Source: Bacteroidota bacterium (GTDB lineage Bacteria > Bacteroidota > Bacteroidia > Chitinophagales > Chitinophagaceae). From it: a DNA stretch of 7,905 bases. The position numbers and the translations under genes are program-made. Each line of letters begins with the position of its first letter. Position 1 is the first letter of the stretch. Below, one piece after another: positions 1 through 6,887 of the stretch. Location: assembly GCA_021824855.1 (NCBI GenBank), contig JAKAJX010000146.1, positions 1 through 7,905 of the forward strand, in the 5' to 3' direction. A model generated the notes under the pieces. It searched no databases. It saw nothing but the letters and a program-made list of their open reading frames with translations, and was not told the origin of the DNA.

Positions 1-1398
1 CTCATTGGTTCAGTAACTTTTATTCTTGGATTAAAAATGTTATCAAATCCTGCAACAGCTCGTAAAGGAAACTTAATTGCAGCAGGCGGTATGGGCATTG
101 CTATTTTCGGAACTATTTTTTTGTATCAAACAGATAATGGAAAAGGCTTGCATAATTATGTGTGGATTTTTTCGGGATTAATTATTGGCTCTATTATTGG
201 CACATTGGCTGCAAAAAAAGTAAAAATGACTTCCATGCCCGAAATGGTAAGTTTATTTAATGGAATGGGTGGTGCCTGTGCTGCTTTAATTTCTGCTGTA
301 GAGTTCGATCATGTATATCGGGAGTTTAGGTTAGATACTAACAGCTTTGCCGATTCTGTTCCTTTTGTACACTATTTTACCATAAGTGCCGGAGCAATCA
401 TTGGCGGTATTTCTTTTGCCGGAAGTATTATTGCATGGGGTAAATTAAATGGTAGAATTAAAGATTTTTCATTTAACGGTCAGCATATTTTAAATCTATT
501 GGTTTTTGGTTTTGTATTAAGTATAGCCGGATTTACTTATTGGAGTCATGCATCAATTACCAATATTTGGTTTTTAATTACGCTTTTATCGGCTTTTGTT
601 TATGGGGTATTATTTGTATTGCCCATTGGTGGTGCAGATATGCCTGTGGTAATTTCTTTATTAAACTCTTTTACAGGTATTGCCGCTGCATTTGGCGGAT
701 TTTTATACAACAACAAAGTAATGCTTACCGGTGGTATTTTAGTGGGTGCTGCCGGTACATTATTAACCATGTTAATGTGTAAAGCAATGAATAGAAGTTT
801 AATGAATGTATTAATTGGCTCGTTTGGAACTAAAAATGCAAAAGCAACAGTTGGTAAACAACAGGGCAATTACAAAGAAATTACCATTAACGATACCGCA
901 ACTTGTATGGCTTATGCCAATAAAGTAATGATTGTACCCGGTTATGGCTTAGCAGTTGCACAAGCACAACATGTATGCCATGAGTTGGAAAAAATATTGG
1001 ATGAAAAAGGGGTACAAGTTAGTTATGCTATCCATCCGGTAGCCGGACGTATGCCGGGCCACATGAATGTGTTATTAGCCGAAGCCGATGTTAGTTATGA
1101 TAAATTATTAGAAATGGAACAGGCCAATGACGAATTTAAAACAACCGATGTGGTATTGATATTGGGAGCAAATGATGTTGTAAATCCTGCTGCCAAAAGC
1201 GATGCAGCATCGCCAATATATGGAATGCCTATATTAGAAGTTGAATTGGCAAAATCTGTAATTGTAAATAAGCGTAGCATGAAACCCGGTTATGCAGGTA
1301 TTGAAAACGATTTATTTTTTCAACCTAAAACTTCTATGTTGTTTGGCGATGCCAAGAAAGTATTACAACAATTGGTTAGCGAAATAAAAAACCTGTAA
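1..1398 (+). CDS. pntB: NAD(P) transhydrogenase subunit beta, 5'-truncated by window edge
   Basis: This is the beta subunit of the membrane-bound, proton-translocating transhydrogenase, which passes hydride from NADH to NADP+ using the proton gradient and so supplies NADPH. The frame is open from base 1, and the codons before the first ATG (37) still match the family N-terminus, so the true start lies a few codons outside the window; 465 codons are visible against 462 residues in E. coli PntB. The first half is a string of hydrophobic helices (domain II, to about base 790) including the family motif GGADMPVV near base 630. The second half is the soluble NADP-binding domain III, with PGYGLAVAQAQ near 940, HPVAGRMPGHMNVLLAEA near 1030, GANDVVNPAA near 1165 and KRSMKPGYAG at 1270. 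The alpha-subunit genes would be expected just upstream, outside the window. It is convergent with lipA, 42 bp away. Confidence 0.97.
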   Translation, partial: LIGSVTFILGLKMLSNPATARKGNLIAAGGMGIAIFGTIFLYQTDNGKGLHNYVWIFSGLIIGSIIGTLAAKKVKMTSMPEMVSLFNGMGGACAALISAVEFDHVYREFRLDTNSFADSVPFVHYFTISAGAIIGGISFAGSIIAWGKLNGRIKDFSFNGQHILNLLVFGFVLSIAGFTYWSHASITNIWFLITLLSAFVYGVLFVLPIGGADMPVVISLLNSFTGIAAAFGGFLYNNKVMLTGGILVGAAGTLLTMLMCKAMNRSLMNVLIGSFGTKNAKATVGKQQGNYKEITINDTATCMAYANKVMIVPGYGLAVAQAQHVCHELEKILDEKGVQVSYAIHPVAGRMPGHMNVLLAEADVSYDKLLEMEQANDEFKTTDVVLILGANDVVNPAAKSDAASPIYGMPILEVELAKSVIVNKRSMKPGYAGIENDLFFQPKTSMLFGDAKKVLQQLVSEIKNL

Positions 1399-1417
1399 TT
1401 GATAATTAGACAGGTTT
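1389..1417. terminator. Bidirectional intrinsic terminator between pntB and lipA
   Basis: A perfect 8-bp inverted repeat, AAACCTGT (1389-1396) and ACAGGTTT (1410-1417), encloses a 13-nt loop and overlaps the pntB stop codon. Read on the minus strand, the stem runs straight into a U-rich tract (complement of the A-run at 1386-1391), which makes it a reasonable terminator for lipA. On the plus strand a T-run exists at 1426-1431 but is separated from the stem by several bases, so termination of pntB is less certain. The stem is short and AT-rich at its base. Confidence 0.5.
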
Positions 1418-1440
1418 CGGTTTAGTTTTTTAATACTTAA

Positions 1441-2349
1441 TTATTTACTTTCCAGCCATTGATTTCTTCCAAAACCTTTTGTAACGTGCTTTTCGCTATG
1501 ATAGGAAGATCGTACCAGTGGTCCGCTTTCAACATAATCAAATCCTAATTGATAGCCTATTTCTTTTAATTCTGCAAATTCATCTGGATGAACAAAACGC
1601 AATACCGGCAAATGTTTAGGAGTTGGTTGTAAATATTGTCCCAGTGTTAAAACATCGCAGCCTACATTTACCAAATCTTTCATGCTGTCAATAACTTCTT
1701 CTTTTGTTTCTCCAATGCCTAACATAATTCCGGTTTTTGTACGCATTCCGCCTTCTTTTAAAGTTTTTAAAACTTCCAAACTTCTTCTATATTTTGCCTG
1801 AATACGTACTTGCTTGGTTAATCGCTCCACTGTTTCCATATTATGACTTACCACTTCGGGGGCTGCATCAATTATGCGTTGTATTTGTTCTTTTATTCCT
1901 CTAAAATCGGGAATTAATGTTTCTAAAGTAGTTGTTGGATTTAATATTTTAACAGCTTTAATAGTATTGTACCAAATAATTGAACCACCATCTTTTAATT
2001 CATCTCTATCTACGCTGGTAATAACAGCATGTTTTACTTTCATTAAATGAATGGCTTCGGCAACGCGTTGAGGTTCATCCCAATCTACAGGCTCCGGTCG
2101 GCCGGTTGCCACTGCACAAAACCCGCAACTACGGGTACAAATATTCCCTAAAATCATAAATGTTGCAGTTCCTTCACCCCAACATTCGCCCATATTAGGG
2201 CAATTACCGCTTTCGCAAATAGTATGTAAATTATTTTTATCAACCAAACCTCTAACGTGTTTGTAACTTTCTCCAATAGGTAATTTTACACGCAACCAAT
2301 TTGGTTTTCTCAGCTTATTTTCTTGACTAATGATAGGTAGTTCTTGCAC
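1441..2349 (-). CDS. lipA: Lipoyl synthase (radical SAM)
   Basis: LipA inserts two sulfur atoms into the octanoyl chain on lipoyl domains (pyruvate and 2-oxoglutarate dehydrogenases, glycine cleavage H protein), the last step of lipoate synthesis, in the cytoplasm. All hallmark residues are visible in the 302-aa product: the auxiliary 4Fe-4S cysteines C45, C50 and C56 in CESGNCPNMGEC; the radical-SAM CxxxCxxC cysteines C71, C75 and C78 in CTRSCGFC; and the C-terminal RSSYH motif (about 280-284), whose serine ligates the auxiliary cluster that is sacrificed as sulfur donor. The start codon is GTG: an in-frame TAA lies two codons upstream, and the N-terminus MQELPIISQE is typical of Bacteroidota LipA. 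It follows the unknown envelope gene on the same strand after 104 bp, but a candidate promoter of its own lies at 2444-2471. Confidence 0.97.
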   Translation of the reverse strand: MQELPIISQENKLRKPNWLRVKLPIGESYKHVRGLVDKNNLHTICESGNCPNMGECWGEGTATFMILGNICTRSCGFCAVATGRPEPVDWDEPQRVAEAIHLMKVKHAVITSVDRDELKDGGSIIWYNTIKAVKILNPTTTLETLIPDFRGIKEQIQRIIDAAPEVVSHNMETVERLTKQVRIQAKYRRSLEVLKTLKEGGMRTKTGIMLGIGETKEEVIDSMKDLVNVGCDVLTLGQYLQPTPKHLPVLRFVHPDEFAELKEIGYQLGFDYVESGPLVRSSYHSEKHVTKGFGRNQWLESK

Positions 2350-2432
2350 ACTTTAAATTTTAAATTGCTACAATTTTTACTTCGGTTGAAATGAGTAACC
2401 AACAGAAGTGAATGATTTATGAAAGCTCATTA

Positions 2433-2454
2433 AGCTATTGATGCAAAAATAGCT
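2433..2454. promoter_or_regulatory. Inverted repeat covering the lipA -7 box (possible operator)
   Basis: AGCTATT (2433-2439) and AATAGCT (2448-2454) form a perfect 7-bp inverted repeat with an 8-bp spacer. On the minus strand the repeat includes the candidate lipA -7 element and the region where transcription would begin. This geometry fits a repressor operator. It could instead be a weak RNA hairpin at the 3' end of the upstream gene, since it touches that gene's stop codon, but no U-tract follows it on the minus strand. Confidence 0.35.
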
Positions 2455-2471
2455 CACTTTCGTTTACCAAA
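2444..2471 (-). promoter_or_regulatory. Candidate Bacteroidota-type promoter for lipA
   Basis: On the minus strand TATTTTTG (complement of 2444-2451) matches the Bacteroidota -7 consensus TAnnTTTG at every fixed position and is followed by CA, as is common. An upstream TTTG (complement of 2468-2471) stands 16 bp away, slightly shorter than the usual 17-23 bp to the -33 element. This predicts a start near 2437 and a leader of roughly 90 nt before the lipA GTG. The promoter would overlap the last codons of the upstream gene. Confidence 0.5.
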
Positions 2472-3272
2472 TTCAATTCCAATATGTGCATCGAAAAAGG
2501 CACGTTGCGGATTTCCCATCACCATCATGGGCATTTTATCGGAATAATATTCAAAGTTTATTCCTACTTCAATGGCAGAAATGGTTTCGTTATATCTTCC
2601 ATAATCAAATCGTAAGGCAGTTTTTATATGAGCACCCGGAACAAATTTCATTTCTCCGAAACCTTTTCCAAATGGCGATGCTCCAACAATCAATGCGGGA
2701 TTTAAAAAGATAGAATCGTTATTGGCATATTTAATATCTTGGTATTGGCCGGAATTGGGGTCTTGAATTTGAATATAATAAGGCTTAAGCATACCAAGAG
2801 ATAAACCTCCACCATAAATAAACGATACTGCAACGCCATTTTTATTTCCTTTTCCGCCAATTAATATTTGATTGCCTAAACCAAATTTGAAGTAATAAAA
2901 ATTGTTTTGTTTCCCAAAAACAAAGGGGTTTCCAAAAGATAAGCCCGGATAAATATTAGAGGAGCTGGAAAGTTTTTCTTCTTTTCTATCTTTTCTTTCA
3001 CCTAATTCCAGCCACCAAATATTGGTTTTAGTAATTGTTTTATACTTGCCATGCTCGTAATTCACTTTCCATCCATCGGTATTTAAATTAAAACCAAATA
3101 AACTTTGTTTATGATAAATTAAAGCACCTTCTTCTTCTTGTTTAATTAACTGATTTATTTTTTCTCTTCTTTGGTTAATTCTTTCTTTTCTCGATAATTT
3201 TTGTTCTGTTTGGGCATTGGCTAAATAAGAAATTGAAACAAATCCTATTACTAATACTATTAATTTCTTCAC
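2454..3272 (-). CDS. Secreted or outer-membrane protein of unknown function
   Basis: I do not recognise a named family. From a GTG start at 3272 the product is 272 aa and begins with a textbook signal peptide: two lysines at positions 2-3, a hydrophobic core LIVLVIGFVSISYL, and a likely cleavage after ANA before Q21. A strongly charged, probably helical stretch rich in R, K, E and Q follows (about 22-45). The remainder alternates polar and hydrophobic residues with many glycines and aromatics (for example FYYFKFGLGN, VSFIYGGGLSLG, AALRF-like strands, final HIGIEFG), as in small outer-membrane beta-barrels of Bacteroidota. The GTG start was preferred over ATGs at 3332 and 3320 because those would put 16 or more extra residues before the signal peptide and run into the divergent OsmC gene. 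Nothing in the context points to a role in lipoate synthesis. Confidence 0.75.
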   Translation of the reverse strand: MKKLIVLVIGFVSISYLANAQTEQKLSRKERINQRREKINQLIKQEEEGALIYHKQSLFGFNLNTDGWKVNYEHGKYKTITKTNIWWLELGERKDRKEEKLSSSSNIYPGLSFGNPFVFGKQNNFYYFKFGLGNQILIGGKGNKNGVAVSFIYGGGLSLGMLKPYYIQIQDPNSGQYQDIKYANNDSIFLNPALIVGASPFGKGFGEMKFVPGAHIKTALRFDYGRYNETISAIEVGINFEYYSDKMPMMVMGNPQRAFFDAHIGIEFGKRK

Positions 3273-3300
3273 TTGATTTAATTTAGTGATTGTAAATTTA
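3273..3300 (+). promoter_or_regulatory. Weak candidate promoter for the OsmC-like gene
   Basis: In the 46-bp divergent gap, TTG (3273-3275) and TAAATTTA (3293-3300) are separated by 17 bp; the second element matches TAnnTTTG except for its final base. It would give a very short leader before the ATG at 3319. TAAATTTA is its own reverse complement, so it could also serve the opposite gene, but no -33 element was seen in that direction. AT-richness makes chance matches likely. Confidence 0.28.
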
Positions 3301-3318
3301 GAAAAATTTTTGTACGCC

Positions 3319-3726
3319 ATGACATCAACCATTGTTTATAAAGGTGATTTAAGAACAGAATTAACACATTTGCAAAGTGGGCAAGTGGTAGAAACCGATG
3401 CCCCAACTGATAACCAAGGTAAGGGTGAACGTTTTTCTCCTACCGATTTATTGGCAACCTCGTATGGAAGTTGTATGATTACAACTATGGCTATACGTGC
3501 TGCCAATATGCATTTAAATTTTGAAGGAACTAAAATTGAGATTACTAAAATTATGAGTTCTGATGCTCCAAGAAGGGTGGCCGCCATTAAATGTGAATTA
3601 TTTTTTACAAATCAGTTTAAAGCCACTACTGAAGAAAAAGAACAATTGATAAGAATTGCAAGAAGTTGCCCGGTTGAAAAAAGTTTGCATCCCGACATAC
3701 AATTAGATGTTACATTTCATTGGTAG
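3319..3726 (+). CDS. OsmC/Ohr family protein (thiol peroxidase-like)
   Basis: Members of this family reduce organic or other hydroperoxides in the cytoplasm with a pair of cysteines, usually recycled by lipoylated proteins or other thiols. The 135-aa product, near the usual family length, shows the expected layout: an N-terminal beta region with R12 and DAPTDNQGKGERFSPTDLLA (E37 in the position of the conserved acidic residue), the first cysteine C52 in YGSCM at the start of the central helix, and the second cysteine C117 in SCPVEKSL. The ATG at 3319 was chosen; an upstream in-frame GTG at 3286 would add eleven residues not typical of the family and shrink the divergent gap. The subfamily (Ohr, OsmC or YhfA-like) cannot be settled by eye. 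Its last 17 bases overlap the convergent DUF2851 gene. Confidence 0.9.
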   Translation: MTSTIVYKGDLRTELTHLQSGQVVETDAPTDNQGKGERFSPTDLLATSYGSCMITTMAIRAANMHLNFEGTKIEITKIMSSDAPRRVAAIKCELFFTNQFKATTEEKEQLIRIARSCPVEKSLHPDIQLDVTFHW

Positions 3727-4987
3727 GTTGTAATAATTTATTACCCACTGTGCAATTGAGGCATTTTTTATTACTGCAATAATGTTGGTATAATTGTAGC
3801 AGTGCTTGCGATTCTAAAGCACTGTTGCATGTTATAGAATTTGATTTCCATTCGTTGATAATTGCATTGTTTTCTGCTTTTAATTCGGAAAGCCATTGTA
3901 ACGATTTTGTTTTATAGTAGTCGTTATTGGTATAAATTCCGTAAGTAAATACTATGGGAACCACTGTATTTATAATAATGTTGTTAATCATATCTTCTCC
4001 TATCTTTTTTTGTTGGTAAGCCGAAGTTTCGTTTATTATAAAATGCGTGCTCCAATAAGTATTAGCTGTAACTTGAAATATTTGTTGAATATTTTTAAGT
4101 GTATCTGCTTCTTTTATGGTGGAAAAAATATGAGAAGATTGATGTATAAGCATTGCCAATTGTGCTAAACGAATGGTTGGAAAATTGGCAGGTCTCATTC
4201 TTAAAAAATAAGGTTGTTGATGTAGCTTCGATAAGGTATATTTTTTAGCAAGAAACGTATATTCTTTTGCTAATTGCTGAGGGTAAGTTTCGGTAAAAGG
4301 CTCGTTTAGTAAATTGGCTTGCCCTAATAATAATGCCTCTAATTGCTGTATTTGATTTTTATGTTTTGCTAACGTGTTAATAGAAATTGATTTGGCAATT
4401 TGTTCAAAAAAATCTCCATTTACTTTGGTGCCAAAATTTCGTGCAATCATCCACCAAAAAACTTCTTCCCAATGCTGATTACTTTCGGTTAAGTAGTGTA
4501 ATATTTTCTCAGATTTTTGTTGTAATCGTTCAATAGCCAATCGTTCTTTCCAATTCATCCAAACTAATTCGTGTATAATGGGTAAACTTTTTTTGCATTT
4601 AATTACCGTGATGTTGTTCATTAACTGCTCGTACTTATAAAGCAAAATCTTAGTTACTTTATCTTCTATAACTAAAATGGGTATGGAGGTTTGAGTAGTT
4701 TTGTGATGGGTATCATTTATCCAAACAACATGTAAAATAATATTCGAAAAATTAGTATCGGTGCTATGTTGATGTTTTTCCCAATCGGAAGCATGAATAT
4801 GCAACTCAATATTACCGGCTAAGAGTATATCATTTATTTTAATGCGGGCATCTAAAAAATCGGGACCTTGATTGTAATTTATTTTTCCGGGATGAATAAT
4901 TTGTAGGTTTTCTTCATTGGCTGTTTGAAGATGAAGAATAGTAAAGTATTGATACTGCCAAATAAATTGTAGCAATTTTTCCGTCAT
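3710..4987 (-). CDS. DUF2851 family protein
   Basis: This 425-aa protein matches my recollection of DUF2851, a family found mainly in Bacteroidota and without an assigned function. Recognisable family blocks are the N-terminal LLQFIWQYQYF, QGPDFLDARI (40-49), GNIELHIHASDW (58-69) and IILHVVW (83-89); the central WMNWKERLAIERLQQKS, HWEEVFWWMIARNFG and LAKHKNQIQQLEALLLGQANLL; then FLRMRPANFPTIRLAQLAMLIH; and the C-terminal cysteine triad C404, C409 and C412 in CSNKKCLNC, followed by VGN. There is no signal peptide or clear membrane segment, so it is probably cytoplasmic. D43 and ExH (61-63) on adjacent predicted strands resemble a variant PD-(D/E)xK layout (inference). It is last in the fdx-iscX-UbiA-maf run, 51 bp after maf. 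Its stop codon lies inside the convergent OsmC-like gene. Confidence 0.88.
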   Translation of the reverse strand: MTEKLLQFIWQYQYFTILHLQTANEENLQIIHPGKINYNQGPDFLDARIKINDILLAGNIELHIHASDWEKHQHSTDTNFSNIILHVVWINDTHHKTTQTSIPILVIEDKVTKILLYKYEQLMNNITVIKCKKSLPIIHELVWMNWKERLAIERLQQKSEKILHYLTESNQHWEEVFWWMIARNFGTKVNGDFFEQIAKSISINTLAKHKNQIQQLEALLLGQANLLNEPFTETYPQQLAKEYTFLAKKYTLSKLHQQPYFLRMRPANFPTIRLAQLAMLIHQSSHIFSTIKEADTLKNIQQIFQVTANTYWSTHFIINETSAYQQKKIGEDMINNIIINTVVPIVFTYGIYTNNDYYKTKSLQWLSELKAENNAIINEWKSNSITCNSALESQALLQLYQHYCSNKKCLNCTVGNKLLQPTNEM

Positions 4988-5038
4988 AGTATTTGTTTAA
5001 CCATGAGGGAGATATGTGGTATGAAAATAAGGAAATAA

Positions 5039-5626
5039 TTATAATGAATGAAGAGCTTGAATAACTCTGCTCACGGGCAAGCCCATAACATTATAAAAAT
5101 CGCCATTAATTTTTTTAATGCCTACCACGCCAATCCATTCCTGAATGGCGTATGCACCGGCTTTATCGTAAGGTTCATAAGTATCTACATAAAATTCAAT
5201 TTGCTCTTGCGAAAGCGGATGAAATTCTACATCGGTTATATCGTAAAATGAAATTTCTTTCGCATCGTATAATATTACAACGCCGGTAATTACCTGATGA
5301 TGATTGCCGGCCAACTGGGTTAAAATGTGTATAGCATCGGCTCTGTCTTTTGGTTTGCCAATTATTGTATTTTCAAAAACAACAATTGTATCGGCGGCTA
5401 AAATTGGTTTATGATTATAGTTGCCATGAAAAGATGTTTGCACTTTTTGTTGCACTGCTACTGCTTTTTCTTTAGCAATAAAAACCGGTACATCATTTAC
5501 AGGCAATCCTTCAGGATAAGTTTCATCGGTACCTTTAGTTATTACTTCAAATTGTATTTCGGCCCATTCTAATAATGTTTTTCTTCTAGCCGATTGTGAT
5601 GCCAAAATAATATCTTTTCCAATCAT
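5039..5626 (-). CDS. maf: Maf family nucleotide pyrophosphatase
   Basis: Maf proteins hydrolyse non-canonical or surplus nucleoside triphosphates to the monophosphate and pyrophosphate, and are linked to cell-division arrest in some bacteria. The 195-aa product shows the family signatures: the N-terminal LASQSARR (8-15) phosphate-binding loop, GTDETYP (32-38), KEKA (52-55), AADTIV with catalytic-type D79, GKP (90-92), and DKAGAYAIQ (154-162). The last motif resembles that of the dTTP/UTP-type branch (E. coli YhdE) rather than the YceF branch, so dTTP or UTP are likely substrates. The ATG at 5626 was chosen because the family starts directly before the LASxSxRR loop and because it leaves 4 bp after the upstream UbiA stop; a longer frame exists but would overlap that gene. 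Translational coupling with the UbiA gene is likely. Confidence 0.95.
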   Translation of the reverse strand: MIGKDIILASQSARRKTLLEWAEIQFEVITKGTDETYPEGLPVNDVPVFIAKEKAVAVQQKVQTSFHGNYNHKPILAADTIVVFENTIIGKPKDRADAIHILTQLAGNHHQVITGVVILYDAKEISFYDITDVEFHPLSQEQIEFYVDTYEPYDKAGAYAIQEWIGVVGIKKINGDFYNVMGLPVSRVIQALHSL

Positions 5627-5630
5627 ATTT

Positions 5631-6569
5631 TTAGGAATAAATTTTAAGAAATAGCATAGAAATAATACCTGCAAGCATTACCCATTTTATCCAATTACTT
5701 AGTTGATGAAAGCTTTGTTGCGTTTGAGTTGTAAATAATTTTTTAAATAAAATTATCAGTGGTAATACAATCAATAACATGCTGTAAATAGCACTAATCC
5801 ACCAGCCAAATTGCAATACATAAAACTGTAAAATAGCAATACAGGCAATTAACACTATTAGCCATACGGCAATGAATACTTTGCTAACATTAATGCCCCA
5901 AACAATGGGCATTGTTTTACAGCCATATTTTCTATCTCCATCAATATCTTCCATATCTTTTATCACTTCTCTAATTAATGATATTATAAAAGCAAATCCG
6001 GCATATATGATGGTTAGTTTAAAAAATCTGGCATATAATAGTTGCATGTTATTTGAAGGTGCTATTGTAAAATTAATTTTAGAAAGGAAAACGATTCCTA
6101 TTACCCAAGCAGTTAAAATAGATATGATGATATTACCAATAAGCAATTTCTTTTTTAATGTGGTAGAATAAAAGATGAGTAATACAATGCTTACAAAGTT
6201 GGCAATTACTAAATGAAAGTAAGTGTGTATGGGTAAAGCAATAATGGTAATTATTAATCCCGATAGGCTTAACAGCAGGTGCCAAAAAATAACCCATCTT
6301 CTGCCAATAATTGTATTTACAACAACTTTTCGAGGCTTGTTAATTTGATCGATATTTAAATCGAAATAGTCGTTTATAATATAGCCTGCTGCTGCAATTA
6401 AAATAGACGCTGCTACAATTAGCCAAAATTGCGATTGTTCGTTCGGATATCTGTTAAGAGGTGAAAATACACGGTAATAAATGCAATATTCGAATAAAAC
6501 TTGTGTAAGAAGAATAAAAACAAGATTCGGCCATCGAATTAATTTTAAAAATGCAATTATTATTTTCAA
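5631..6569 (-). CDS. UbiA family prenyltransferase, geranylgeranylglycerol-phosphate geranylgeranyltransferase-like
   Basis: This is an integral inner-membrane enzyme that attaches a polyprenyl chain to an acceptor. The 312-aa product has about nine hydrophobic segments and both Asp-rich, Mg-diphosphate-binding motifs: NDYFDLNIDQINKP (66-79) and REVIKDMEDIDGDRK (200-214), plus YSTTLKKK (134-141). The motif wording is closest to archaeal-type digeranylgeranylglyceryl phosphate synthase homologues, which in Bacteroidota are commonly annotated this way; the true acceptor (glycerol-phosphate lipid, quinone ring or other) is not shown by the sequence. The only plausible start is TTG at 6569: an in-frame TAA lies five codons upstream and no ATG occurs until residue 175, while the N-terminus LKLIRWPNL fits the family. 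It lies 50 bp after iscX and 4 bp before maf, so it is probably co-transcribed with maf at least. Confidence 0.88.
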   Translation of the reverse strand: MKIIIAFLKLIRWPNLVFILLTQVLFEYCIYYRVFSPLNRYPNEQSQFWLIVAASILIAAAGYIINDYFDLNIDQINKPRKVVVNTIIGRRWVIFWHLLLSLSGLIITIIALPIHTYFHLVIANFVSIVLLIFYSTTLKKKLLIGNIIISILTAWVIGIVFLSKINFTIAPSNNMQLLYARFFKLTIIYAGFAFIISLIREVIKDMEDIDGDRKYGCKTMPIVWGINVSKVFIAVWLIVLIACIAILQFYVLQFGWWISAIYSMLLIVLPLIILFKKLFTTQTQQSFHQLSNWIKWVMLAGIISMLFLKIYS

Positions 6570-6588
6570 TTGAACAAATATTTAAATG

Positions 6589-6613
6589 CAAATTAAGTTA
6601 AGTAGCTAATTTG
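6589..6613. repeat. Inverted repeat in the iscX-UbiA gap
   Basis: CAAATTA (6589-6595) and TAATTTG (6607-6613) form a perfect 7-bp inverted repeat with an 11-bp spacer in the 50-bp gap. On the minus strand one arm forms part of TTAATTTGCA, which misses the -7 consensus TAnnTTTG by one base, so a promoter or operator for the UbiA gene is possible. No -33 element was found. A weak AT-only RNA hairpin between the two genes is the alternative. Confidence 0.3.
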
Positions 6614-6619
6614 TATTTG

Positions 6620-6862
6620 TTATTTTTTCTGATTATCGCGCCATTCATACACCCAACTACTTTGTATCATTTCTAAATGCCCTTCGTTGCTATCTTCTTT
6701 TTTACCTACAAAATTGGGAATTTCTACAACCCATTCTAATAAATCGGTAAATCGTATTCTATAAATTTTCGATTCAGAAAAATCATCGCCAAAACGTTCG
6801 TATAGCTTTAAAGCAATATCTTCATAATCGTTCCAATGAATGGGTGGCTCAAATTGGCTCAT
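6620..6862 (-). CDS. iscX: Fe-S cluster assembly protein IscX
   Basis: IscX (YfhJ) is a small acidic protein that binds the cysteine desulfurase IscS and iron and tunes the rate of cluster assembly, competing with frataxin. The 80-aa product is longer than the 66 aa of E. coli IscX, with a few extra residues at the N-terminus, an insert before the RFTD block and a short charged tail. It keeps the diagnostic core: HWNDYEDIALKLYERF (9-24), RFTDLLEWV (37-45), the acidic SNE (58-60) and a terminal helix with W70. It starts 25 bp after the ferredoxin gene stops, the same fdx-iscX order as at the end of the E. coli isc operon, which supports the call. No other isc gene is visible here. Confidence 0.9.
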   Translation of the reverse strand: MSQFEPPIHWNDYEDIALKLYERFGDDFSESKIYRIRFTDLLEWVVEIPNFVGKKEDSNEGHLEMIQSSWVYEWRDNQKK

Positions 6863-6887
6863 AATAAAAAAGTATTTCTGGTTTAAA

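Noticed and set aside
540..869. Open frames on both strands inside pntB (540-782 plus, 600-869 minus)
   Set aside because: They lie wholly within the well-matched pntB frame and their translations show no family motifs; they are frame shadows.
1095..1280. Minus-strand open frame inside the PntB NADP-binding domain
   Set aside because: Antisense to highly conserved pntB sequence, with no promoter, start context or recognisable product.
2486..2713. Plus-strand open frame of about 75 codons inside the envelope gene
   Set aside because: The opposite strand has a signal peptide and barrel-like pattern; this frame has neither motifs nor spacing consistent with a gene.
3336..3587. Minus-strand open frame inside the OsmC-like gene
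   Set aside because: Entirely antisense to a conserved OsmC coding region including its first cysteine.
3730..3744. AT palindrome GTAATAATTTATTAC just after the OsmC stop as a terminator
   Set aside because: The stem is entirely weak, the loop would be very short, no T-run follows, and it lies in the DUF2851 coding region.
5048..5251. Plus-strand open frame inside maf
   Set aside because: Antisense to conserved Maf motifs such as DKAGAYAIQ.
5872..6171. Plus-strand open frame of about 99 codons inside the UbiA gene
   Set aside because: Its hydrophobic look comes from reading the complement of membrane-helix codons; the UbiA frame carries both Asp-rich motifs.
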